DNA from: DASSSQ01 sp963839285 | Lineage (GTDB): Bacteria; Actinomycetota; Thermoleophilia; Gaiellales; Gaiellaceae | Direction of reading: 5' to 3' | Assembly (NCBI GenBank): GCA_963839285.1 | Contig: CAWIUN010000020.1 | Location: 496,001 to 560,000 of the forward strand | DNA length: 64,000 nt | Shown here: piece after piece, positions 10,635 through 20,145 of the stretch | Layout of the letters: each line of letters begins with the position of its first letter | Position numbering within the stretch: the first letter of the stretch is position 1 | Translations under genes and position numbers: made by a program | Notes under the pieces: model-generated | Seen by the model: only the letters and a program-made list of their open reading frames with translations | Databases searched by the model: none | Told to the model about the DNA's origin: nothing

Positions 10635-10640
10635 TACACT
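10635..10640 (+). promoter_or_regulatory. -10 box of leaderless miaB
   Basis: TACACT lies 8 nt before the GTG of miaB, leaving no room for a Shine-Dalgarno. Confidence 0.5.
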
Positions 10641-10648
10641 GAGCCGCT

Positions 10649-11971
10649 GTGAGGCGGTACCGCGTCGTCACCTTCGGCTGCCAGATGAACGCTCACGACA
10701 GCGAGCGCATCAAGGGCATGCTCGAGGAGATCGGCCTGGGGGAGGCGACCTCGGAGGCGGACGCCGACGTGCTCGTCTTCAACACCTGCACGATCCGCGA
10801 GAAGCCCGACCGGCGGCTCGCCGCGCACCTCGCCCAGGCGAGGGCGCTGAAGGCCGGCGACCCCGACCGCGTGATCGCCGTCGGCGGCTGCTACGCCGAG
10901 GCGCAGCGCGAGCGGATCTTCGAGCGCTACCCGTTCGTCGACGTCGCCTTCGGGCCCGGCTCGATCGCGCACCTCGGCGACTGGCTCGGCGCCGGCGGCG
11001 ATGCGCCCCGCGGGAGCTTCGGCACGGACGACCGCGCCTTCGCCGCGACGCTGCCGATGCACCGCGAGCGGCGCTTCCAGGCGTGGGTGCAGGTCTCGAT
11101 GGGCTGCAACTCGACGTGCGCCTACTGCATCGTCCCCTCGGTGCGCGGCCGGGAGCAGAGCCGGCGCCCGGGCGAGATCGTCGCGGAGGTGACCCGGCTC
11201 GCCGGCGAAGGCGTCAGGGAGGTGACGCTGCTCGGCCAGAACGTCAACTCCTGGGGCCGCGACCTGCTCCCCGACGTGAAGACCGAGTTCGGCGAGCTGC
11301 TGCGCGCCTGCGACGCGGTCGAGGGGATCGAGCGGATCCGCTTCACGAGCCCGCATCCGAAGGACTTCCGCCGGCCCGTGATCGAGGCGATCGCCGAGGC
11401 ACGCGCCGTCTGCGAGCACCTGCACCTGCCCCTGCAGTCCGGCTCGGCGCGCATCCTGAAGGCGATGCGCCGCACCTACACGCCCGAGCGCTACCTCGCC
11501 CTCGTCGAGGAGCTGCGCGCCGCCGTCCCCGACCTCGCGCTCGGCACCGACGTCATCGTCGGCTTCCCGGGCGAGACCGAGGCCGACTTCGAGGCGACGC
11601 TGGCCGTCGTCGAGCAGGTGGGGTACGACAGCGCCTTCACGTTCGTCTACTCGCCGCGCGCCGGCACCGAGGCGGCGTCGATGCCGAGCAGGTGCCCGCA
11701 CGAGGTGAAGATCGAGCGGATGGAGCGCCTCGTCGAGCAGGTCCAGCGGATCGCGCACGCGCGCAACCAGGCGCGCGTCGGCCTCGTCGAGGAGGTGCTC
11801 GTCGAGGGCACGAGCCGCACCGACGAGACGCTCCTGCGCGGCCGGACGCGCCGGAACACGACCGTCGTCTTCGCCGGCGACGCCGCTCCGGGCGACCTCG
11901 TCCCCGTGCGGATCGAGGGCGCGACCTCGACGACGCTCAGGGGCGTGCAGGACGCGCTGGTGGCCGCATGA
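10649..11971 (+). CDS. miaB: tRNA-2-methylthio-N6-dimethylallyladenosine synthase
   Basis: 440-residue radical-SAM methylthiotransferase that adds the 2-methylthio group to i6A37 of tRNA. The N-terminal UPF0004 domain has its three cluster cysteines (FGCQMNAHDSER, FNTCTIREK, GGCYAEA). The radical-SAM motif CNSTCAYC is near residue 154, and a TRAM domain closes the protein. Length is normal. It is one gene away from miaA, which makes the substrate. Its stop overlaps the next gene by ATGA. Confidence 0.95.
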   Translation: MRRYRVVTFGCQMNAHDSERIKGMLEEIGLGEATSEADADVLVFNTCTIREKPDRRLAAHLAQARALKAGDPDRVIAVGGCYAEAQRERIFERYPFVDVAFGPGSIAHLGDWLGAGGDAPRGSFGTDDRAFAATLPMHRERRFQAWVQVSMGCNSTCAYCIVPSVRGREQSRRPGEIVAEVTRLAGEGVREVTLLGQNVNSWGRDLLPDVKTEFGELLRACDAVEGIERIRFTSPHPKDFRRPVIEAIAEARAVCEHLHLPLQSGSARILKAMRRTYTPERYLALVEELRAAVPDLALGTDVIVGFPGETEADFEATLAVVEQVGYDSAFTFVYSPRAGTEAASMPSRCPHEVKIERMERLVEQVQRIAHARNQARVGLVEEVLVEGTSRTDETLLRGRTRRNTTVVFAGDAAPGDLVPVRIEGATSTTLRGVQDALVAA

Positions 11972-12984
11972 GGGTGCTGATCACCGGCTCGTCCGGGCAG
12001 ATCGGGACGAACCTGGCGCTGCGGCTGCTCGCCGACGGGCACGAGGTGCTCGGCGTCGACAAGCGCCAGAACGCCTGGACGGACGCGTTCCCGACCGTGC
12101 TGCAGGACCTCGCCGGCCACTACCCGGCCTACCCGGGCGGGATCGGCGGCGTCGAGTACCCCGAGGTCGACGCGGTCGTGCATCTCGCCGCGCACGCGAA
12201 GGTGCACCAGCTCGTCGCCGAGCCGCACCGCGCGCTCGAGAACGCGGTCATGACCTTCAACGTGCTCGAGTACGCGCGCGGGCTCGGCCTGCCGCTCCTC
12301 TTCTCGTCGAGCCGCGAGGTCTACGGCGACATCCACCGCTTCGAGGGCTACAACGAGGAGACCGCCGACTTCGCCTTCACCGAGTCGCCGTACTCGGCCT
12401 CGAAGATCGCCGGCGAGGCGCTGATCTACTCGTACGCGCGCTGCTACGGCCTCCCGTACGTCGTCTTCCGCTTCTCGAACGTCTACGGCCGCTTCGACAA
12501 CGACCTGCACCGGATGGTGCGCGTGATCCCGCTCTTCATCCACCGCCTCTCGCGCGGCGAGCCGATCACGGTCTACGGGCGCGAGAAGACGCTCGACTTC
12601 ACCTACGTCGAGGACTGCGTCGACGGGATCGCCCGCGGCGTCGAGGCGCTCGTCGAGCGGCGCGTCGTCAACGAGACGATCAACCTCGCCTTCGGCGAGG
12701 GGAACACGCTCGTGCGGATGGCGGAGCTGATCGCGGCCGAGCTCGGCGTCGAGCCCGACATGACCGTCGAGCCGTCGCTGCTCGGCGAGGTGACCCGCTA
12801 CGTCGCCGACATCCGCAAGGCGCGGGAGCTGCTCGAGTGGGAGCCGCAGACGTCCCTCGACGAGGGGATCCCGAAGGCGGTCGCGTGGTTCAAGGAGCAC
12901 CGGGCGGCGCATCCCGAGGAGGACCGGCCGGTCGACGCGGACAGCTCGATCGGCTGGAAGACGCTCGCCCGCGAGCCGTCGTAG
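11968..12984 (+). CDS. NAD-dependent sugar-nucleotide epimerase/dehydratase (extended SDR)
   Basis: 338-residue extended short-chain dehydrogenase. The Rossmann motif GSSGQIG is near residue 7, the catalytic Ser region is FSSSREVYGD near 112, and YSASK (Tyr/Lys pair) is near 143; FRFSNVYG follows. This is the UDP-glucose 4-epimerase/UDP-glucuronate epimerase group; the exact sugar is unclear. ATG overlaps the miaB stop. Its presence between miaB and miaA is not functionally explained. Confidence 0.8.
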   Translation: MRVLITGSSGQIGTNLALRLLADGHEVLGVDKRQNAWTDAFPTVLQDLAGHYPAYPGGIGGVEYPEVDAVVHLAAHAKVHQLVAEPHRALENAVMTFNVLEYARGLGLPLLFSSSREVYGDIHRFEGYNEETADFAFTESPYSASKIAGEALIYSYARCYGLPYVVFRFSNVYGRFDNDLHRMVRVIPLFIHRLSRGEPITVYGREKTLDFTYVEDCVDGIARGVEALVERRVVNETINLAFGEGNTLVRMAELIAAELGVEPDMTVEPSLLGEVTRYVADIRKARELLEWEPQTSLDEGIPKAVAWFKEHRAAHPEEDRPVDADSSIGWKTLAREPS

Positions 12985-13023
12985 CCCGTGACCCGCTGAT
13001 CTCGTGACACTTCGTCACATGCG

Positions 13024-13898
13024 GTGACGCGCGTCCTCGCGATCTTCGGGCCGACCGCGTCCGGCAAGAGCGCCGTCGCGGCCGCGGTCGCCCGCTCCGT
13101 CCCCGCCCGGCCGATCTCGGCGGACGCGTTCCAGGTCTACCGCGGCCTGCCGCTCCTGACGGCGCAGCCCGACGAGCCGACGCAGCTCGTCGCGATCCGC
13201 GGGCTCGACGAGGAGTTCTCGGTCGGGGAGTACGAGCGGCTCGCGCACGCGGCGATCGACGAGGCGCTCGCGGCCGGGCGCTTGCCGGTCGTCGTCGGCG
13301 GCACCGGTCTCTACCTGCGGGCGGCCCTGGCCGAGCTCGAGCTGCCGCCCGCGCCGGACGAAGGGCTGCGCGAGCGGGTCGCCGCCGAGGTCGAGCGGCT
13401 CGGCCCCGAGCGCGCGCACGCCGCTCCTGGCCGAGCGCGACCCTGCCGCCGCCGCCGCCGTCCACCCGAACGACCGGCGCCGGCTCGTCCGTGCGCTCGA
13501 GCTGCACGAGCTCGGCCGCTCGCTGGCCGGGTCGCGACTCTGGTCCGCCGAATGGCGCCGGCCGACGCTCGTCGCCGGGCTCGACGTCCCCCGCGAGGAG
13601 CTCGCACGGCGGATCGAGAAGCGCACGCGGCGCATGTTCGAGGACGGGGTGGAGGAGGAGGTCCGGCGCGCGCTGGCAGGGCCGCCGCTCTCGCGGACGG
13701 CCGCGAAGGTGCTCGGCCTCGCCGAGGTCTCCGAGCTGCCGCGCGGAGCAGGCGATCGAGCGGATCGCGGCACGCACGCGGCGGTACGCCGCCTACCAGC
13801 GCAAGTGGATGCGACGGATCCCGGGGATCGTGGTCCTCGATGCGACTCGCCCTCCCGACGAGGTGGCGGGCGAGCTCCTGCGGCTGCTGGAATCCTAG
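13024..13898 (+). CDS. miaA: tRNA dimethylallyltransferase (two frameshifts)
   Basis: Transfers dimethylallyl to A37 of tRNAs reading UNN codons. The P-loop GPTASGKSA is near residue 9, ISADAFQVYRGL near 33 and VVVGGTGLYLRA near 97. Extra bases near 13421 (cacg[c]cgctc) and 13746 (gcgcg[g]agc) break the frame; correction gives 291 codons, with HPNDRRRLVRALE and YAAYQRKWMRRIPG in the last third. GTG 13024 is the start. A GTGAC-N5-GTCAC inverted repeat at 13005-13019 lies just upstream. Confidence 0.9.
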
Positions 13899-13902
13899 GG
13901 CC

Positions 13903-14391
13903 GTGATCCGGGAGACGACCGCCGAGGACTGGGAGCTGCTCCGCGAGGCGCGGCTGCGCGCGCTCGCGGATGCCCCGCGCGCCTTCGCGTCGACCCTCGA
14001 GGCAGAGCGCGACTTCCCCGAGAGCCACTGGCGCCAGCTCGCGTCGAGCGACGACCACCACGCGACGTTCGTCCTCGACCTCGGCGAGCGCTTCGACGGG
14101 CTCGTCCGCTGCTTCTTCGCCTACGAGCCGCGCACGGTCTTCCTCGTCAACATGTGGGTCGCTCCCGAGCGCCGGAGCCGCGGGCACGCGCAGGACCTGC
14201 TCGAGCGCGTGGTCGGATGGGCGGCCGCGCACGGGGCCCGTCGCGTCGCGCTCTCGCTCGAGGACGTCAACCTGCCGGCGCGCCGCCTCTACGAGCGGAA
14301 CCGCTTCGCCGTCCCGGAGCGGCCGCCGCGCCTGCCCTACACGCCGGGCCCGGGCGACGTGCTCGTGCTCGTGCGGGAGCTGCAGCCGTGA
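13903..14391 (+). CDS. GNAT family N-acetyltransferase
   Basis: 162 residues. The acetyl-CoA binding region VNMWVAPERRSRGHAQDLLERVV near 83-105 matches GNAT motif A (R-x-x-G-x-A), followed by RRLYERNRFAVPER. The substrate is unknown. GTG 13903 comes 4 bp after the miaA stop, and its own stop overlaps the dapF-like gene by GTGA, so the three form one transcript. Confidence 0.85.
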   Translation: MIRETTAEDWELLREARLRALADAPRAFASTLEAERDFPESHWRQLASSDDHHATFVLDLGERFDGLVRCFFAYEPRTVFLVNMWVAPERRSRGHAQDLLERVVGWAAAHGARRVALSLEDVNLPARRLYERNRFAVPERPPRLPYTPGPGDVLVLVRELQP

Positions 14392-15080
14392 CCCTGGAGC
14401 GCTGGGACGCGCACGGCAACGTCTACCTCGTCTACGAGGGCGAGCCGCTCCGGCCGGAGCGGGTGCGGGAGCTCGCGGCGGGGAGCGACGGCATCCTCGA
14501 GGTGCTCGCGCGCGACCGGCGCTCGGCGCAGGTGACGATCTGGAACCCCGACGGCTCGACCGCCGAGCTCTCGGGCAACGGGACGCGCATCGCCGCCCGC
14601 TGGCTCGCGGGGCTGACCGGTGCCGTGACCGTGACGATCCACGTCGGTCCCCGCGAGGTCGCCGCCCGCATGCTCGGAGGGGATCTCGTCGAGCAGGATC
14701 TGGGGCCGGTCGAGGTCCACGAGCGCGAGCGCGTCGCTGGACTCGAGGTGACGCCCGTGTCGGTCGGGAACCCGCATGCCGTCGTGCTCGGCGACCCGGA
14801 CGACCTGCCGCTCGTCGGGCCGCTCCTCGAGACCCACCCGCGCTTCCCGGAGCGCACCAACGTCCAGGTGGCGCGGGTCGAGGAGCCGGGACGCGTCAGC
14901 GCGCGGGTCTGGGAGCGCGGCGTGGGGGAGACGCAGGCCTCGGGGACGAGCGCGGTCGCGGTGGCGGCGGCGACGCACGGCGACGGGGAGGTCGTCGTCT
15001 GCTTCCCCGGCGGCGAGCTGCGCGTCCGCCTCGCGGACGGGCGCGCCTGGCTCACAGGGCCGGCTGCGCGCGCGGAGTAG
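14388..15080 (+). CDS. dapF: diaminopimelate epimerase homologue with both catalytic Cys replaced by Ser
   Basis: 230 residues with the DapF fold signatures NPDGSTAELSGNGTR near 50-64, VSVGNPHAVVLGD near 125 and ERGVGETQASGTSAVAV near 180. In the characterised epimerase two cysteines (in CGNG and ACGSG) carry out the two-base reaction. Here both are Ser (TCG codons): LSGNG and ASGTS. It is also shorter than the usual 270-280 residues. It may be the working DapF of this lineage or a related enzyme. dapE, dapC and dapD lie nearby, supporting a lysine-pathway role. Confidence 0.7.
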   Translation: MTLERWDAHGNVYLVYEGEPLRPERVRELAAGSDGILEVLARDRRSAQVTIWNPDGSTAELSGNGTRIAARWLAGLTGAVTVTIHVGPREVAARMLGGDLVEQDLGPVEVHERERVAGLEVTPVSVGNPHAVVLGDPDDLPLVGPLLETHPRFPERTNVQVARVEEPGRVSARVWERGVGETQASGTSAVAVAAATHGDGEVVVCFPGGELRVRLADGRAWLTGPAARAE

Positions 15081-15288
15081 CGAGCCGGAGCGTCGCGAAG
15101 CTGCGGACACGCGGCGGCCGGCCGAGCTGCGCGTCGTAGACGAAGACCACGGACTCCCCGTCGCTCTCGACGTCCACGAGCCGGCCGACGCGCAGGCCGT
15201 AGAGCGGCAGCGGCGTCCCCGGGGGCAGGGGCAGCCGGGCGCGCACGCGGTGCGTCTCGGCATCGAGCTGGATCGTCCCGATCTCCAT
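15052..15288 (-). CDS. small hypothetical protein
   Basis: 78 residues, beta-rich by eye, with no cysteine and no membrane segment: IGTIQLDAETHRVRARLPLP, then LRVGRLVDVESDGESVVFVY. It overlaps the end of the dapF-like gene by 29 bp on the opposite strand. No family recognised. Accepted at moderate confidence because the amino-acid make-up looks protein-like rather than shadow-like. Confidence 0.45.
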   Translation of the reverse strand: MEIGTIQLDAETHRVRARLPLPPGTPLPLYGLRVGRLVDVESDGESVVFVYDAQLGRPPRVRSFATLRLATPRAQPAL

Positions 15289-15356
15289 GCCGGAGACGCT
15301 ACGAGGGCGCCGGTCGGCCCCGCGGGCGATTCGGGGTCGTCCGCAGGGATGATCTG

Positions 15357-15380
15357 ATACCTTACGTTCACGTAAGGTAT
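15357..15380 (+). promoter_or_regulatory. MerR-type operator overlapping its own start codon
   Basis: Perfect inverted repeat with 11-bp arms, ATACCTTACGT and ACGTAAGGTAT, and a 2-bp spacer. The right end includes the A and T of the MerR ATG. MerR-family dimers bind such palindromes, so autoregulation of the MerR-MFS pair is likely. Confidence 0.75.
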
Positions 15381-15822
15381 GAGCTCTCCGGCCGACACCC
15401 AGCAGACGCTCCGCATCGGCGAGGTCGCCGAGCGCACGGGCACGACGCCGCGCACGATCCGCTACTACGAGGAGATCGGCCTGCTCGCGAGCCCCGCGGG
15501 CCACGAGAAGGGTCGGCACCGCACGTACGGCGAGACCGACGTGCAGCGGCTCGAGGAGCTGCTGCGCCTGCGGGAGCTGCTCGGAGTCACGCTCGAGGAG
15601 CTGAAGGAGCTCGCCGAGCGGGAGGAGGCGCGGGGCGCGCTGCGCGCGGAATGGAAGCAGGCGGCCGATCCCGACCAGCGCCGCCGCATCCTGACCGAGT
15701 CGCTGGGCCACATCACGCGGCAGCTCGAGCTCGTGCGCGCGAGGCAGGAGTCGCTCGCCGAGCTCGAGCGGCAGCTCGCCGCCAAGCGGGAGCGCGTCCG
15801 GGAGCTCCTGGCAGAGCTGTGA
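15379..15822 (+). CDS. MerR family transcriptional regulator
   Basis: 147 residues. The N-terminal winged helix-turn-helix LRIGEVAERTGTTPRTIRYYEEIGLL (about 11-36) and the wing GHEKGRHRTYGETDVQRL are classic MerR. A long antiparallel dimerisation helix follows (RLRELLGVTLEELKELAERE onward). No cysteine cluster is seen, so it probably senses an organic ligand. The start codon lies in a 24-bp palindrome, and the stop overlaps the MFS exporter by GTGA; it likely controls that exporter. Confidence 0.88.
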   Translation: MSSPADTQQTLRIGEVAERTGTTPRTIRYYEEIGLLASPAGHEKGRHRTYGETDVQRLEELLRLRELLGVTLEELKELAEREEARGALRAEWKQAADPDQRRRILTESLGHITRQLELVRARQESLAELERQLAAKRERVRELLAEL

Positions 15823-17029
15823 CCGCGTCGCTGCTGCGCCAGCCCAAGGCGGTCTGGGCGGTTGCCTTCGCGTGCGTGATCGCCTTCATGGGCATCGGCC
15901 TCGTCGATCCGATCCTGCCCGCGCTCGCGCAGTCCTTCGACGCCTCGCCGAGTCAGGTCGAGCTGCTCTTCACGAGCTACTTCGCGATCATCGCCGTCTC
16001 GATGCTCGTGACCGGCTGGATCTCGAGCCGGATCGGCCCGAAGCGGACCCTCCTGCTCGGGCTCGTCCTCGTCGTCTGCTTCAGCGCCGCCTCGGGCGCG
16101 GCCGACTCGATCGGTCAGATCGTCGGTTTCCGCGCCGTCTGGGGCCTCGGCAATGCGCTCTTCATCGCGACGGCCCTGTCGGCGATCGTCGGCGCGGCGT
16201 CCGGCGGCCTCTCGGGCGCGATCATCCTCTACGAGGCCGCGCTCGGCCTCGGGATCGCCTCCGGCCCGCTGCTCGGCGGCGAGCTCGGCGCCGTCAGCTG
16301 GCGCGGCCCCTTCTTCGGGACCGCGGCCCTGATGGCGGTCGGCGTGATCGCGATCCTCGTCCTGCTCGAGAAGACGCCGGCGGCGGGGCAGCGGACGACG
16401 CTCGAGGCGCCGCTCCGGGCGCTGCGTCACCGGGGGCTGCTCGGCCTCGGGCTGACGGCGCTCTTCTACAACTTCGGCTTCTTCACCTTGCTCGCGTTCA
16501 CGCCGTTCCCGCTCGGGCTCGACGAGCACGGCCTGGGCTACGTCTTCTTCGGCTGGGGCCTCCTGCTGGCGCTCTCGTCGGTCTTCCTGGCGCCGGCGGT
16601 GCGGCGCGCGCTCGGCCTCCTGCCGGCGCTCTACGTCGCCTTCGGGCTCGTCGCCGCCGACCTGTTCGCGATGGCGATCTGGACGAGCTCCCAGCTCGCC
16701 CTGATCGTCGCCGTCGTCGTCGCCGGGCTCTTCCTCGGCGTCGTCAACACGCTCGTGACCGAGAGCGTGATGCGGGTCTCGCCGGTCGAGCGGCCGACCG
16801 CGTCCGCGGCCTACAGCTTCGTCCGCTTCAGCGGCGGCGCGATCGCCCCCTGGCTCGCCGGCAAGCTGGCCGAGCGGTACGACGTCCACGTCCCGTTTCT
16901 CGTCGGCGGCGCTGCTGTCCTTGTCGCGATCGGCGTGCTGGCGCTGCACCGCAACCACATCGCCGGCGACGAGCGGGTCAGGCACGACGAGCTCGACGAT
17001 GCGCTCGCGCTGACGGCCGAGGAAGCGGC

Positions 17030-17033
<4 letters not shown>
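15819..17033 (+). CDS. MFS transporter, drug-efflux type
   Basis: 404 residues with about twelve hydrophobic segments. The loop 2-3 motif TGWISSRIGPKRTLLLG (near 69-85) is the MFS signature, and motif C-like GLGIASGPLLGG near 145-156 points to an antiporter of the drug:H+ group. Coupled to the MerR regulator by GTGA overlap, which suggests substrate-induced efflux. Its stop overlaps the dapD stop on the other strand by 4 bp. Confidence 0.88.
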
Positions 17034-17772
<739 letters not shown>

Positions 17773-17776
<4 letters not shown>

Positions 17777-18933
17777 AGGACCTCCTCGATGATCGCCGCC
17801 GCACGGGCGCATTCCTCCTCGGTCGGCACGAGCGCGAGCCGCACGTAGCCCTCGCCCGCGGGGCCGAAGTAGGAGCCGGGGGCGACGACGATCCCGTGCC
17901 CGAGCAGCCTCTCGGCGAATCCCTCCGAGGTCTCGCCGCGGGGCACCGCGACCCAGAGGAAGAAGGACGCCTCGCTGCCCGCGACCCGGAGGCCCTTCGC
18001 CTCGAGCGCCGGTCGCAGCAGGTCGCGCTTGCGCCGGTAGAGGGCCCGCGTGCGGCGGACGTGCTCCTCGTCCGACCAGGCGACGATCGAGGCCCGCTGC
18101 ACGAACTCCTGCGGCGCCGTGCCGACGGTCGGCCGGAACGCCTTCAGCGCGGCGACCACCGCGGCCGGCCCGGCGACGAAGCCGGAGCGGTAGCCGGGCA
18201 TCGACGAGCGCTTCGAGAGCGTGTTGAAGACGACGATCCGCGACCGGTCTGCGGCCTGCAGTGCCGAGACCGGGGTCTCGTCGAACCAGATCTCCGAGTA
18301 GGCCTCGTCCGAGCAGACGAGGAAGTCGTGCGCCGCGGCGCGCGCCGCGAGCTGGTCGTAGAGCGAGACCGGGGCGACGGCGCCGGTCGGGTTGTTCGGG
18401 TAGTTGACCCAGAAGCAGGCGAGCCGCGCCCAGGTCTCCTCCGGGATCGCGTCCAGGTCGGGCAGGAAGCCGCGCTCTTCGAGGAGCGGCACCGGACACG
18501 GGCGGGCGCCGGCGACGAGGGCGCCGCGCTCGTAGACCGGATAGGCGGGCTCCGGGATCGCGACGAGGTCCTTGCCCGGACGGACGACCGCCTGCGCGAA
18601 CGAGAAGATCGCCTCCTTCGAGCCGAGCGTCGGCACGATCTCCGTCTCCGGGTCGAGCTCGACGCCGAACCGGAGCCGCAGCCAGGCCGCGATCGCCGAC
18701 CGGAGCTCGGGCAGCCCGGTCGCACGCGGGTAGGGCAGCTTCGGCGCGACCGCCTCCCGCAGCGCGGCCCGGATCGCCGGGTCGGTCTCCTCGTTCGGCT
18801 CGCCCATCCCGAAGTCGACCAGGTCGACGCCGTGGGCGCGGGCGGCCGCCTTCGCCTCGTCGAGGCGGACGAACGGGTACGCGGCCATCGCGGCGAGGGC
18901 GGGGGAGAGCTGCATCGTGCTGGAGGTGTACAC
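17773..18933 (-). CDS. dapC: N-succinyldiaminopimelate aminotransferase
   Basis: Fold-type I PLP aminotransferase, 386 residues from the GTG at 18933 that follows the dapE stop directly; an internal ATG at 18915 is an alternative. Visible are VNYPNNPTGA (near 178), the DEAY motif CSDEAYSEIW near 210, and the PLP-lysine region TLSKRSSMPGYRSGF near 242. Placed between dapE and dapD it completes the succinylase branch. Confidence 0.92.
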
Positions 18934-19974
18934 CTACATCACCAGGCGCCGCAGCGTCTCGAAGCTGCGCTCGAGCGCCTCGACCGCGACGCACTCGTCG
19001 CGCCGGTGCGCGAACCGCGGCGACCCCGGGCCGAAGTTGACCGCGACGAGCCCGCGCTCGGCGAACTGCGCGACCGGCGTCCAGGCCTGCTTCGGCTCGA
19101 CCTCGAGGCCGCCGAGCTCGACCAGGCGGGTGAGCAGCGGCTGCTCGAGCGAGACGCCGCCGGCGGGCGCGTTCGACGTGATCTCGAGCTCGCCGGCACC
19201 TCCGACCAGCTCGCGCAGCCGCGCCTCCGCCTCGTCGCGGCTGCGCCCCGGCGCGTAGCGGTAGTTGATCGTCGCGACGGCCTCGGCAGGGATCACGTTC
19301 GCGGCGATCCCGCCCTCGAGCCGCGTCACCGAGAGCACCTCGCGGAAGACGAGGCCGCCCGCGTCGACGTCGAGCGGCTTCAGTCGCACGAGGTCGGCAA
19401 GCCCCTCGACGGCGAGCCCGACCGCGTTCACGCCCGTCCACGGCCGCGCCGAGTGCGCGCTCTCGCCGTGGAAGCGGAGCAGCGCGTTCACGTTGCCGAG
19501 GCAGCCGGCGTGAAGCCGGTTGTCCGTCGGCTCGAGGACGACGACGAGGTCGGCGTCGTCGACGAGCCCGGTCTCGAAGAGCGCCGGCAGGGGGGAGAGG
19601 GCGACGTCTACCTCCTCCAGCGGGAAGAAGCAGAAGTCGACGTCGACCGAGAGCGCGGGCCGCTCGGCGGCGATCCAGCGCGCGAGCTCGACCATGACGG
19701 CGACGCCGCCCTTCATGTCGGCGGCGCCGAGGCCGTGCACGACGCCGCCGCCGATCCGGCCCGGGATGTTGCCCTGCGCCGGGACCGTGTCGAGGTGCCC
19801 CGCGAGGAGCAGCACCGGCTTCTCCGTGCGGCCGGTCGTGTAGAGGAGCGTCTCGCCCTCGGCGTAGCGCTGCTCGAGCGGCACGAGCGCAGCGACGAGC
19901 GCCGCCAGCTCGGCTTCCTGCCCGCTCTCCGACGGGACGTCCACGAGCTCCAGCGTCCGCTCGGCGAGGCTCAC
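18934..19974 (-). CDS. dapE: succinyl-diaminopimelate desuccinylase
   Basis: 346-residue M20 zinc peptidase-family enzyme that removes succinate from succinyl-DAP. Metal ligands appear in LLAGHLDTVPAQG near 56, GLGAADMKGGVAV near 82, the PLEEVDVAL acid pair near 117, and GESAHSARPWTG near 170. The start GTG 19974 lies 6 nt after a TAGGCT box, so leaderless. First gene of dapE-dapC-dapD. Confidence 0.93.
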   Translation of the reverse strand: MSLAERTLELVDVPSESGQEAELAALVAALVPLEQRYAEGETLLYTTGRTEKPVLLLAGHLDTVPAQGNIPGRIGGGVVHGLGAADMKGGVAVMVELARWIAAERPALSVDVDFCFFPLEEVDVALSPLPALFETGLVDDADLVVVLEPTDNRLHAGCLGNVNALLRFHGESAHSARPWTGVNAVGLAVEGLADLVRLKPLDVDAGGLVFREVLSVTRLEGGIAANVIPAEAVATINYRYAPGRSRDEAEARLRELVGGAGELEITSNAPAGGVSLEQPLLTRLVELGGLEVEPKQAWTPVAQFAERGLVAVNFGPGSPRFAHRRDECVAVEALERSFETLRRLVM

Positions 19975-19980
19975 GGGGCG

Positions 19981-19986
19981 AGCCTA
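19981..19986 (-). promoter_or_regulatory. -10 box of leaderless dapE operon
   Basis: TAGGCT on the minus strand, 6 nt before the GTG start of dapE. Confidence 0.55.
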
Positions 19987-20103
19987 GCGGCGGCGGCGCT
20001 GCGAGGCGTCAGCGGCGGCGCCCTGCGTCGGAGGCAGGGACCGGGCGTCTCGATCCGGGCGCCGGAGCTCGGCTGCCGTAGCGCCGACCGACGCCTCGCT
20101 GCG

Positions 20104-20127
20104 GCCGGGAGCCGCGCGGCTCCCGGC
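20104..20127. repeat. perfect 24-bp GC palindrome between dapE and hflX
   Basis: Arms GCCGGGAGCCGC and GCGGCTCCCGGC meet without a spacer. It lies in the 168-bp divergent intergenic region, 15 nt before hflX. No T-tract, so an operator or extragenic palindrome is as likely as a terminator. Confidence 0.6.
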
Positions 20128-20131
20128 GGGG

Positions 20132-20137
20132 CATAAT
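20132..20137 (+). promoter_or_regulatory. -10 box of hflX
   Basis: CATAAT, 5 nt before GTG 20143 and 8 nt before ATG 20146, again leaving no leader. Confidence 0.45.
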
Positions 20138-20145
20138 GGCTCGTG

